From positions 1 through 64,000 of the forward strand of contig JASAND010016630.1 of assembly GCA_030248195.1 (NCBI GenBank): DNA of 64,000 nt. The letters run 5' to 3'. Of the stretch, positions 22,502 to 32,542 are shown piece by piece (positions within the stretch are counted from its first letter, which is position 1; every line of letters starts with the position of its first letter). Source of the DNA: Trissonchulus latispiculum. Taxonomy: Eukaryota; Nematoda; Enoplea; Enoplida; Ironidae. Position numbers and translations under genes: made by a program. The notes under the pieces were generated by a model. That model was not told where the DNA came from. It worked only from the letters and a program-made list of their open reading frames with translations, and did not search any database.

Positions 22502-22774
22502 AATTTACTCCGGCAACCTGAAACAGTTCACTATGTTTTGCGTTGGGTTCACTACAGGCCAGTAGTTCACCTTGACTTTTTATTCCGTCTAGAGACAGAA
22601 TTATTGTCACGGAAATTGATGTTTTTCGTGTTGTAATGGAAAACCTTGAGCTATTAGTCCTATCTTTAACACATGGCCTAGCTAACGGCATTTTTAGAGA
22701 CAACAGAATATGGAAATTAGGTTTGCATGTAATTTGGAATAGTCATTTAACTAGGTGTCTGTCTATGATTAGTG

Positions 22775-23139
22775 GTAAAGGTAAGGTAAAGGTAAAGTGA
22801 CCCCTGAAGAGAAATCCAACCTACAGAAGGTTATAACGTGCCGGTGCTTATCTCCGGATTCACAGCCCGAAGCCAGGAGCGACAACTCTAATGTTGACTA
22901 CATCGGTGGAAGGGGGGCTTCATCAGGCATTACGCCAGAACACAGACTCCTGTTACCTTCCCACCGCAGTGGTACCCATTTACGATAAACAGCTGGGTTG
23001 GCTTTAGCCCGCGGCGAACCGATACGTGCTTAGTCCCTTGCTCAATTTGATTTGCGAAAGTCTTGTGGCAGAGGGGGTTCGATCCAAGGACCGTAAGATC
23101 TTTAGTCGAACACCTTACCACTCGGCCATCGCGGCACAT
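22775..23139 (-). mobile_element. tRNA-derived SINE (365 bp) with 11-bp target duplication
   Basis: Read on the minus strand, it begins GCCGCGATGGCCGAGTGGT, a type-II tRNA (Leu/Ser-like) 5' end with the A box. A B-box-like GGATCGAACCCCC and a 250-bp unrelated body follow, ending in a short ACCTTT repeat tail. The direct repeats TATGATTAGTG at 22764-22774 and 23140-23150 are perfect. Perfect flanks suggest a fairly recent insertion. No paralogous copy of this SINE is in the second duplicate. Confidence 0.85.
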
Positions 23140-23150
23140 TATGATTAGTG

Positions 23151-24045
23151 CTGTAGAAGAAGAAACTCACACTTCTGATATTCTTAGTTACTCTGTACTA
23201 TTATTGACAACAGTCAGCTATCTACTAGTTTTGTCCCAATGCAAAGCGTTTTATTTTGAAAACCGAATAGTTTGCCACTTTTATAGCTTCATTTAATGAA
23301 GTGAAAACCGCGTGTCAACTACATAAGTCCGGTGGTAATTTGCAAAGATGTCTGTTATTTACCATCATAAGAGGATAGTTTGTGCTTTTAGCTTCCGCAG
23401 GCTAGATAAAGAATGAGAGCACATCCGCATTTGAAAATTAGTACAAATTTGCTGTTTTAAGTGTTTTTCTAGGTTTCAGTTAACAAAGGACCTTAATCCT
23501 CTCCCGCATGAGGGTTCGCTTCTGGACTGCCACCAATCGATAGAGAATTAATTCCTCTTATTCTATGATTTAGCATTGAAGGGTCCTCGAAGTACCAGAA
23601 AAGTTAGACGCCATCAAATTCGAGTAAAGTTGAAATTTTTCGCAAACTGTCCTTCTGAAAATGGACAAAACTGGTTGCAGCTGTTGCGGTTTCAGTAGCA
23701 GCGAAATAAGACCTGGCCCAAATAAATCCACGAGACGCTCTCTATAAATTGGATCGAGCGTTATTTCTGCAGGCATTTCGAAGTCAGCTCTCTAGATGGC
23801 TCTCAATTAAATACCCAAACATGGTACAGTTTTGGTCAAACTTTCGGATCTGTCTTAAGGAAGTAGAGACAAGAGGACAGAAAATATTTTAGAGAGATTC
23901 TCTAAGGTTGTTGCAGACGTGCGTTGTAAAAAGGCACCGGAGACGTATCATTGACCGCACCGGAATAATATTTTCTACACTTACCAAAACCCGTCCATTT
24001 TTACCCTCGTAATACATAGATTTTTAACGTTGTGCGGGAAAGGGT
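23151..24045. other. Gene-less stretch
   Basis: No exon or mobile element is recognised. The corresponding place in the second duplicate (46.39-46.50 kb) is nearly absent, so this DNA was gained here or lost there. Confidence 0.5.
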
Positions 24046-24048
24046 TAA

Positions 24049-24689
24049 GGGCCAGTTTACACCACCAAGTTTTAGTGCAATATATACTTCCTTCTCCAAT
24101 TTCTCAACACCTCCGTATTCAATTTTCCAATCAATATTTCCAATACTTCTTTCCAATACATTATGTCAGTTCTGAAGTTTGGAAGCCGTACCTTTTTAGT
24201 GGCCAGAAACTTAATTTGAAACTCCGATTGAAACTAAAACTAAACCACATTATTTGCGCTGCCGACCGAACTGATTGAAACTAAAACTAAATCAAATTAT
24301 TTTGGGCTATTATCAAATATTATCAAAGTATTTCGTATTGCGGACTAAATCTGAAGCTGAAACGAAAACCGGCTACGGAAACAACACTAATGAATAGTAC
24401 AAAATAAAAAACTGACGAAGGACGCAATGCACTAAAACATTCATATGCAAGTGTAACATCCCAGACACAGGCACGTGACTTTCTGATGGATTCTGATTGG
24501 TCAGTTTCACCAAACGTTTAGTGAAAATTGCTATATGACCAAACTCAGTTTGGCTGTTAGGTGGTAGTTTGGTGGAAGTTTGCTGGACGTTTGGTCTATG
24601 TTTACGCCATCAAACTCCCACCGAACTTTCACCAAATTTGATTTTGACCAAGGATTGGCTTTGCGAAAGTTTGGCGGTGTAAACTGGTT
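24049..24689. mobile_element. PIF/Harbinger-like MITE (641 bp)
   Basis: Flanked by TAA on both sides (24046-24048 and 24690-24692). The left end GGGCCAGTTTACACCACCAA pairs with the right end TTGGCGGTGTAAACTGGTT. Three-bp TWA duplications fit PIF/Harbinger elements. Its ends match those of the element at 37445-38237 (GGCCAGTTTACAC). Subterminal GTTTGGTG-like repeats occur near the right end. No transposase. Confidence 0.72.
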
Positions 24690-24909
24690 TAAGAAACAGA
24701 TCGCTGCGACAAAAGAATGCGCAGTATCACGTATAGGCTTTATACTATCCACAAGGGACCAGCTCACATTCATGAAAGCAAACACCGGGAAAGAATAATG
24801 CCCCTTTTAGGGCCATTATTTTATTTTAGTGCCTTTGTTAAATATAATGCGCTTTAGAATATCCCAGACTACCCACCACATAATCAAACAACGAGTTTCC
24901 GATCGCACA

Positions 24910-26244
24910 CTAAAGTCTGACCAAAAAATGTAGGGAGCGAAATTGTTTTGTTTATACTGAACTACCGGTACATTTTTGCTGCAGCAATGTATATATTTTC
25001 TGAACCGTCATGGCATGAACTTTCTTTTGGTTGAAAAAAATTTTTTAAAAATTGAAATTCATCAAAAGAAGACGATTTTTTAAGTTTTGAAAGATCAGTA
25101 GAAACCAGAAACAAGCCGTTCGGTGGAAAATTAGCCCATGTCCCAGACATATTGAATCCCGAATATTAGCTGATTTCGTCAAAAACTGCGATAGTTGTTA
25201 AATTTTTTCGATTTTCAAAATCCTTTGATCTTTGCCGCTTTTCCAACTTTGACTGGCCATTACTCGCGACTCACTCAATGCAAAAATTTTTAATTGGATT
25301 TTCAGGACCGCTTGCGTGTCAGCTTTCATGTGATCTATGTGGTTTTTCAAAATTTGAAAATCGATTTTTTCGAAAAATACCACTTTTTGACCCAAAATTT
25401 CGACAATGCGAATCCAGCAAAAGTGGGTAAAAATAGCATAATTATAAGGTCTAATTTGAGCTGAATCCAACGATTTAAAGTTTTTGTGGCTACGACTCAT
25501 GTTGCATCCGCAACGAATTTTTAAACAATTGCGCTTTTTTGCCGGTTTTTGGCTAGTTTACACCATTTGCGGCAAATCAATGCACAATATAGCACAACTT
25601 GTCAGAAATCAGCTGAAATGGGAAATTGTGTAAAAATTCGTTACTGGGGCAATTTAAGCCGTAGCCATAAAAACTTTATATCGTTATATTCAGCTCAGAT
25701 TAAACTTTATGATGATATTATTTTTACCCAATTTTGCTGGATTCGCATTGTCGAAATTTTGGGTCAAAAAGTGTTATTTTTCGAAAAAACCTATTTTCAA
25801 ATTTTGAAAAACCACATATATCACATGAAAGATGACAAGCAAGCGGTCCTGAAAATCCAATAAATAATTTTTGCATTGAGTGAGTCGCGAGTAATGGCCA
25901 GTCAAAGTTGGAAAAGCGGCAAAGATCAAAGGATTTTGAAAATCGAAAAAATTGAATAACTATCGTAATTTTTGATGAAATCAGCTAATATTCGGGATTC
26001 AATATGTCTGGGACATGGGCTAATTTTCCAAAGAACGGCTAGTTCGTGGTTTCTACTGATCTTTCAAAACTTAAAAAATCGGCTTCTTTTGATGAATTTT
26101 AATTTTTTAAAAAATTTTTTCAACCAAAAGAAAGTTCATGCCATGACGGTTCAGAAAATATATACATTGCTGCAGCAAAAATGTACCGGTAGTTCAGTAT
26201 AAACAAAACAATTTCGCTCCCTACATTTTTTAGTCAGACTTTAG
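24910..26244. mobile_element. Large foldback element (1.34 kb, arms about 0.6 kb)
   Basis: CTAAAGTCTGACC at the left end is the inverse of GTCAGACTTTAG at the right. Complementarity continues for about 600 bp on each side (for example GAACTACCGGTACATTTTTGC at 24959 against 26180), leaving a spacer of about 50 bp. The paralogous site at 46570-46600 reads through without the element, which confirms insertion after the duplication or loss from that copy. Frames within the arms mirror each other and encode nothing recognised. Confidence 0.85.
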
Positions 26245-26245
26245 T

Positions 26246-27106
26246 AAACTTTTAAAATTGTCTGCCTCCTCATAGTGGTTGACTATGGCTTGTAGACACT
26301 ACAAATTTTGTTTCAATTACAAGCATTTTGCCTTGGTTCAAGGAGACAAAATGAGAAATACATAAAGCTAGAGTTAATTAAGCAAGAAATCTAGCTATAC
26401 CAAACTGTTTAATGCTGATAAAGTGTTTAATGTTAATGGCTTCAAATATGTTATTCGTAAAACTATACATATGAAAAGCCAAGATACGTAACGTGAATTT
26501 TCATCATTCTCAGAATTCGAAGCACATGACAAAATTAAGCGACTGTGGGTAATTTCTGGCAATTTTTTCGAAGATACTCACTTTGTTTGACGAGGGTCCT
26601 GCCTGACGTTTGCCCCAAATTGACTAATATTTTGATATTAGGTGGGAATAAAATTAAATTCTTGTCACTTTGCTATCGGAAATCATAGTTATTTACTTAC
26701 GTTATGTATGCATAAACTAATTAGGGTAAGATGTATTAAATAAACAATAATTTACTAAATATTGAGTAATAGTGTCAACAGTGTAATTGCTTGTAAAGGC
26801 GAACTATAGTACCAATGTTGATATTAATGTTGTGCAATCGACAATTGCTGGCTTTTTTATCCGTACGCCCCACTCTAGTTGGATGTTCACCAGTTAAGAG
26901 TAGTGTCAGCTGAAATATGTAATTTGTATGTTTGCCTGAGTGGTGCATAGCTGACACCGAATAATTGTCATTACAATGACACGGGACGCAGAGTTGGAAG
27001 TGGGTCGCAATTTCGTGACCCTCGGGTACCCGCCGGTACCCGCGGACCTCTGACCCGCGACCCACGACCCGCGACCCACTGAAGTTTTGACAACATGACG
27101 AGGTCA
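26246..27106. other. End of the first duplicate and gene-less flank
   Basis: Positions 26246-26560 match 46605-46920 and about 26725-26795 match 47680-47740, which marks the right limit of the segmental duplication. No gene is seen. A run of GGGTACCCGCC-like words at 27020-27080 is simple sequence. Confidence 0.6.
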
Positions 27107-27255
27107 CCTTTGAAGGGCTCTACAGCACGATAGAAGCAATATTACACAAAAAGGCTCCGGTCTTGTTTTGAGGACCCATTAGGACTACAAAATATGTGAA
27201 AATGAGCAAAATCGGAGATGGTCGAAAAATCGACCAAAAAGCGACCCCCCCTTAA
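27107..27255. mobile_element. Terminal fragment of a TTAA/G-tract element
   Basis: About 150 bp from GAAGGGCTCTACAG to GCGACCCCCCCTTAA are similar to 41300-41440, including the palindromic GGTCGAAAAATCGNCC. This is the right terminus of the G-tract family. Its left partner is not found. Confidence 0.6.
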
Positions 27256-27487
27256 TTATGAAAAGAGTTGCCTCTAAAAATCTACTTAAAGCCGTGGATT
27301 GTAGGTGTTTTAAAACAATAATTTGAAGCTATTCAAAAGCTGTGCGTAACCGGCAATGCCGAACAAACTTACACAAACACTTTTGGCCTAAGAAAATAAA
27401 TTTTAAAGAAAAATTCGAAATCTTATCATTGACTGGCCGCCATTCTTCTCGCAGTCATGGATCGGATCTTCTCAATTGCTGGCTTAA

Positions 27488-28425
27488 GGTGGTGGTATTG
27501 TTTCCCGTATTTTGGATGATAACTTTCGCGAAAGTAACTCAAAAAGTCTGAAACTTTCAGAACACACTACTTCGGTGTTCCTAAACACATTAGCAACAAT
27601 TCCGGAGTCTTTGTGTAAAAATTTGAAAATTTTTGATTTTTGCTACGTAGGTTTCATAGAGCTGCCTGAAATTTGCCAAAACCATATTCAATCGAAAGTG
27701 CTCATCAAACTGCACGACTTTGGCTCTTGGGCCAATTTTTCTATCTTAAACATTCCGAGAGATAAAACGAGATTAAGGATTTTTATGGTCAAAAACCGGC
27801 TGATTTCTAAATTTCCAGATTTTTTTCAATGGCTGCAACATGTAACCACAACATTCGACCACGATGTATCCAAATTAAAAACCGTCTGGAAGCACATATT
27901 TTGTGTAAAAATGAGCTTGATTACTTGAGTCTAGCTAAATCTTTGGCCAAAATAAAACGATTTTTTAAAAACAGCAAACAGTTTGCTTTAAACAAGGATT
28001 TCTCCGAACTGACTCAATCAATCGACAAGCTACTTTACAGAAACATGTTGCGCACTATTGCCGACGGGTTTTCTTGCTTCTTGCTGAAACTTTCACAAAG
28101 TTGTGTAATTCTCATTTGAAGTGTCGAAAAATCATGAAATTTCGAAAATTTTCACTTTTTGATAAATTTCCCGGGTTATAGGTAACTTCTGGCGAAACCA
28201 AAAAACGACCCTGGGCAAGCCTCAGCATGTCAGCTTGGTCTAGAGCAAAATGGTTTATGGTCTCCTCTGTGTAAATCACACTAGAAAGTAGCTAGATGAA
28301 ATTTGACTAGATCATTAAAATGTCCCCATTCAAATTTTACAAAGCTGTATTATTCGTTACATAAGTCCTTAAATTGAACAAGTTATGGCGTTTTGAAAAT
28401 GACTACGGTAAACGTTACCACCATT
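27488..28425. mobile_element. TTAA-type MITE, GGTGGTG family (938 bp)
   Basis: TTAA (27484-27487) then GGTGGTGGTATTGTTTCCCG. The inverse right end before TTAA (28426-28429) reads AATGGTGGTAACGTTTACCG. It is the second member of the family seen at 11138-12115, with similar length and ends but little internal identity by eye. The right TTAA is shared with the start of the G-tract element at 28430, so two elements abut at one target. A 138-codon frame at 27512-27928 is unassigned. Confidence 0.65.
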
Positions 28426-28504
28426 TTAAGGGGGGTGGCTACTAAATTAACTAAAATTCAATGTTAGAAAAGCTAGCAAGTCTTTTGCCACATAACAGTA
28501 TTAG

Positions 28505-29227
28505 CAAGAGTGCATAATTGCACTATATATAAGAAGAAGAGTAAGCCACTAGAGGGCTCCTCTTCTTCGCATTGCGTAACGGTGCTCCGACCACAATACG
28601 CGAATGTTCCCCCGTTTGGTGGGGGGGGGGTAGCTCTCTTCGACAAAGCATACCCCCCCTCCGTTTGGTGGGGGAGTAGCAGAAAAGAGGTCCCCGTTTG
28701 GTGGGGGGGTAGCCAACAGCCAATCAGATTGCAGAGACCCCCTCCCCGTTTGGTGGGGGGGGGGTATAGCAAGAGGATTACGGTAGTTTTTGTTCTATTT
28801 GAAAAAGGGTTCCCGTTTGGTGGGGGGTATGCAAAAGGGGTCCCCGTTTGGTGGGGGGTATGCAAAAGGGGTCCCCGTTTGGTGGAGGGGTAGGCAAAAG
28901 AGGTCCCCGTTTGAGGGGGGGGTCGCCAACAGCCAATCAGATTCAGCCAATTTCAGCCTGACTTGGCGACCCCCCTCCCAAACGGGGACCTCTTTTGCCT
29001 ACCCCCCCCCCCCCCAAACGGGGACCCCTTTTGCATACCCCCCACCAAACGGGAACCCCTTTTGCATACCCCGCCACCAAACGGGGAGGGGGTATGCTTG
29101 TCGACCCCCCCACCAAACGGGGGAACATTCGCGTATTCTGGTCGGAGCACCGCTACGCAATGCCAAGAAGAGAAGCCCTCTAGTGGCTTACTCCTCTTCT
29201 AATATATAGTGCAATTATGCACTCTTG
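28505..29227. mobile_element. G-rich foldback element (723 bp) with 7-bp target duplication
   Basis: The arms start CAAGAGTGCATAATTGCAC at both ends and extend about 120 bp. Inside are arrays of a unit of about 30 bp, (G)TCCCCGTTTGGTGGGGGG plus TATGCAAAAGGGG, in one orientation on the left half and inverted on the right half. GTATTAG (28498-28504) and GTATTAC (29228-29234) flank it. The inverted paralogue at 8850-8856 has the site once, so it is the empty site. No coding role: open frames are products of the repeat. Confidence 0.85.
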
Positions 29228-29429
29228 GTATTACGTAGGTTTGATATAGTTTAAGCTCTAGAAAAATTCCACGCAGCGTAGCGTCCTGTGGAGCCTTCGC
29301 GAGTTGGTTCTGTCGGTACAAAACTCGACATGACATGCGTACAAACTTTCTGCTCCCTGAACGCTATGTGCGTGGTACGGTGCCCAAAGTTTGCAGAAAT
29401 ATGCGTCTGTCAAAAGATTCTGATCCCCG

Positions 29430-29876
29430 TTGCTGGCTGACATTCCGAGGAAAAGATTCAAAAAAATTTCGTTGATTTTTAGATTCCAGGAATACCTCGG
29501 AAAAGTCTTGAATTTAGCTCCAAGAATTTCATTGATTTTTAGATTCCAGGATAGCCTCTGGGAAATCAGGAATTTAGCTCCAAGAATTTCGTTGATTTTT
29601 AGATTCCAGGATAGCCTCTGGGAAATCAGGAATTTAGCTCCAAGAATTTCGTTGATTTTTAGATTCCAGGATAGCCTCTGGGAAATCAGGAATTTAGCTC
29701 CAAGAATTTCGTTGATTTTTAGATTCCAGGAATACCTCTGGGAAATCTGGAATTTTGCTGATAATCCGGAATGTGCCCATTGCTCAGGAATTGGCTGCCA
29801 AGTATGGAATCAAGTCGGTTCCTACTGGAATCTACGCCAACGAGTAAAAATGAAAATGCGTTCGGAATTTTGCTGA
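29430..29876 (+). repeat. 60-bp tandem repeat array in a 148-codon frame, second copy
   Basis: Same five-unit array and the same 148-codon frame as 14389-14835, with an identical predicted product. It lies within the composite element. Confidence 0.6.
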
Positions 29877-30109
29877 CGCGTCAAATTACATCAAAATAGG
29901 CATAATAATTACGGTAATAATCGTCGCCGCTTGCCAGTATTCGCTTCAGGGATAAAAGGTGAGGGGGCTCATTTTCGGGAGAGACTGTAAGCCACGTAAC
30001 GTTTAAGGTTAAAAGGTTAACTGACGCTATTTCTAGAAACTTTTAATATCCATGAGTCTGGTGTGTTTGGATGATCAACTCAACTCTGATAATCTGTAAT
30101 CTCAACTCT

Positions 30110-30533
30110 GTAATTTCACCTCGAAGTTGAGGTCGCATGTGTTAAACATAGGAAACTTAAAAAGTTTCACATTTTTGGAGTAATGTCAAAAAATTTCGAA
30201 AATGGGCAATGCTAACCAGCCGTGTCTGGTATCATTAGAAATTCCTGGACGAGGACTGAGATTTGTTGGACTTAGAATTTTGATTTAGGCTTCTAAAAAT
30301 TTTTAAATTAATTTTTGAAGATTTAAAGTTGAAAGCCATTTTAAAGCGGGTCAAATGTTAAATATTCAAAAATTGATTAAAAAAGTTTAAAAGTCTAAAT
30401 CAAAATTCTAATTCCAACAAATTCAGTCCTCATCCAGGCCTTATCTAGATTTTTTGACATTACTCCAAAAAACTGAAACTTTTTAAGTTTCCTATGTTTA
30501 TCACATGAGACTTCAACTTTGACGTGAAATTAC
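30110..30533. mobile_element. Hairpin (foldback) element, 424 bp, second copy
   Basis: Same length and ends as the element at 15069-15492 and almost identical in sequence. Confidence 0.75.
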
Positions 30534-30648
30534 GCAATTTTAAAAATTCATTAAAATATACCGTTTAGACCATAAAATATGTAAAAATCATCGATATCGG
30601 AAAAAGTCAAAAAATGACCAAAATTTGGACCCCCACCCCCTTAAATGG

Positions 30649-30771
30649 GATGGTCGTATACTGACGTGGTGGAAGGAGGTTGGTGATCTGGCCAACCATA
30701 TTCCAGATTTAATGAAACATGTTAAGAAGGAAATGAAGGACTTTCTTCCTATGCTCAGGGAGTTGAATTGA
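30649..30771 (+). pseudogene. Unassigned C-terminal coding fragment
   Basis: From TGGGATGGTCG the frame reads about 40 codons, including TWWKEVGDLANH, HVKKEMKDF and LPMLRELN, then TGA. It is an amphipathic, helix-like segment with balanced charge and looks like the C-terminus of a real protein. It has no start, sits at the TTAA edge of a transposon, and is not present at the equivalent place in the first duplicate. It may be the tail of a transposon protein. Function unknown. Confidence 0.3.
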
Positions 30772-30817
30772 TTATATACGAAGAATTTGATAATTTGATT
30801 TTAATTGATTACAACAG

Positions 30818-30887
30818 GACTGCGAGTACAATGAGACGAAACTGTATGTACCAGACAATATTGAAAATGTTTCACTAAAGTGTTATT
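30818..30887 (+). pseudogene. IgSF gene Ig-1', 3' part of exon 3
   Basis: Starting at GACTGCGAGTAC the sequence equals the last 70 nt of Ig-1 exon 3 (13159-13228), with the same donor GTAAGT. The first 89 nt of the exon, including the F-strand GTFRC block, are absent. Exons 1 and 2 are also absent upstream. A CAG directly before the break could act as an acceptor by chance. Confidence 0.72.
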
Positions 30888-31045
30888 GTAAGTTTTAGCT
30901 CAATCCAAAGTTATTGTCTTTACAGTTATTCATCAGTCCATATTAATTTGTGCTTATAGAGAAAAGAAAATTGGGGTTAAAATCTGTATTTGGAACAGCT
31001 CACAATTTATCTGAACTGTCCGTTAAAAATCTAGCTACCTGGACT

Positions 31046-31450
31046 CGACTTGGTTTGGTATATTGTGATCCTCGTGGTGCTAAGGGTTTATATGCATGGT
31101 TATATGGATTAGTTCTTTGATTTGATAAGGGTCCCGGCTTTGCAGACGAATGATATAATATGGTCTCAGGTTAAGAGGCAGCCGGGGAGGGCTTAGACCA
31201 CATAGGTGCTTTTATTTGAGTTCACGACCTGCAATTCTGGAAATTCGAGGCCGAATTTCAATTAGCATGGGGAGTATGTTAAATATCAGCAACTTTGAAA
31301 GGTTGAAATCAGCGCCATAAACTACTCTCAACGTCCGGGGATGTGGCGCAAGCGGTAGAGCGTTCTACTTTTAACCCAAAGCTCGGCGGTTTGAGCTCTC
31401 CGCGCTGGGCACTTTTCTTCAAATCTTTCAATCCTGATTTCAACCTCTCA
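31046..31450 (+). mobile_element. TRIM-like element, 5'-truncated copy
   Basis: Matches 13728-14132: part of the interior, polypurine tract ATGGGGAG, and the right terminal repeat 31277-31450 with the tRNA-like A box (TGGCGCAAGCGG) and B box (GGTTTGAGCTC). The 60-codon frame of the first copy is interrupted by a stop here. Confidence 0.65.
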
Positions 31451-32248
31451 CATTAGAATTTGCTAAAATACTATTTAGATGTTGGCAAAATTTCTGGAAG
31501 TTTTCATTAATAGACTAACCAAAAGGGATCTACATCAAAAGCTGAAAGCACAAATGCCAATGGTTCCAATTTCGGCAGAAAGGTTTCCAACAATATGCCT
31601 GACACTTCGAGACATTATTTAAATAAAGGTTTTTAGGAAAACTCTCTAAGTTAAAATTGTTTAAAGATTTGGTCAAAGTCTCTTAAAGGTCTGCTCTTTT
31701 CATCTTCATGCCGAGAGACTAACCGTTTTTCATAGTACTTTTTGTAGGTAGTACGTTTTACGGAGTCTTTTTGCAGTAGTACAACATACTTAAGTTCAGT
31801 CTTTAATTAGCAGTTCAAACATACTGTAATTTTTACAGAGTGTTTTGCCTGTTTTGCCTTATATTTGCTGTAGATAAGTACTAGGCAAGAACTAATATCA
31901 CATTGGTTGTGAAGCAAGCATAAAATTTACTAAGAATGTTCGTCCCAAGAAAACTCATTCGTTTCATCAACATGTTGCTTGTTATCTGGTGGACATGTGC
32001 TTGTCTATTAGGTTGTTTGTCATTAACATAATAATGGTCTGTATGGAAGACAGCCAGACATGTGCTAGTGGGGGGGGGTGAACCCCTAGAGCTGGAGACC
32101 CAGACCCAAATTCAGACCTGGAGCTCCCCGCCCCAGAGGCTCGCTCACTTCCCCCCCCAAATCCGGATTTTTCCAGTTTTTTGGCAAAAAACCGGAAAAA
32201 CCCGATTTTCCGGCGACCTTTGGCCGGCGGTTGACCCCACCTCCAAAG

Positions 32249-32527
32249 TTTCGCCCTCTGCACAGGTATGATGACAGCCATTACGTTTGTGTTTCAGTTC
32301 AACCAGGTCAAGAATTCACTGATCAAGACGAAATTTACTGGCACAAAGATGGCTTCTTTCTCCCGAGACCAGGCGACATGCGAATGCAATTATCACCGGA
32401 CAAGCGCCAGCTCACGATAATGAGGCCAGCAGTATACGACTCCGGCAATTATAACTGCATACGTAAGAGTGCTACTGGCCATTATCTTACCCGAATCTCC
32501 CTCGTAATCCGTGTCGGACTAGTTTAA
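32249..32527 (+). CDS. IgSF gene Ig-1', terminal Ig exon
   Basis: Encodes the same complete Ig domain as 16410-16688. By eye, every residue of the exon is identical, and the only coding-frame difference lies upstream of the presumed acceptor (S to P). It has the same stop and an AATAAA at 32537. The domain has the canonical Cys pair, the Trp in YWHKDG and the DSGNYNC F-strand block. Because its own 5' exons are missing, it is either a pseudogene remnant or an alternative last exon spliced to the upstream Ig-1 exons, about 19 kb away. The sequence cannot decide between these. Confidence 0.65.
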   Translation, partial: FRPLHRYDDSHYVCVSVQPGQEFTDQDEIYWHKDGFFLPRPGDMRMQLSPDKRQLTIMRPAVYDSGNYNCIRKSATGHYLTRISLVIRVGLV

Positions 32528-32536
32528 AGGATGCTA

Positions 32537-32542
32537 AATAAA
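32537..32542 (+). terminator. Polyadenylation signal of Ig-1'
   Basis: AATAAA begins 10 nt after the stop, as in Ig-1. Confidence 0.55.

Larger units (their letters stand above)
28430..30647. mobile_element. Composite TTAA/G-tract element with a nested foldback element
   Basis: The left end TTAAGGGGGGTGGCTAC and the inverse right end TTTAAGGGGGTGGGGGTCC (ending 30650) are similar. Segments 28430-28504 and 29235-29415 are the inverse of 8806-8935 and 5955-6090. The rest (29418-30622) is over 98% identical to 14378-15600. A 723-bp foldback element sits inside. Whether the outer ends belong to one transposition unit is inferred. Confidence 0.45.

Noticed and set aside
22263..22565. 100-codon plus-strand frame over Ig-2 exon 1
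   Set aside because: It is the antisense shadow of the Ig exon.
25198..26202. Pairs of long open frames on both strands with mirrored sequence (MSRSHKNF and similar)
   Set aside because: They lie in the two arms of the foldback element and mirror each other because of the palindrome; no domain or splice support.
28600..29120. A CRISPR-like array of 30-bp repeats
   Set aside because: Units are contiguous without unique spacers, and the halves are inverted; it is a eukaryotic minisatellite.
28473..29209. Several overlapping Pro/Gly-rich frames
   Set aside because: They are translations of a G-rich minisatellite within a foldback element.
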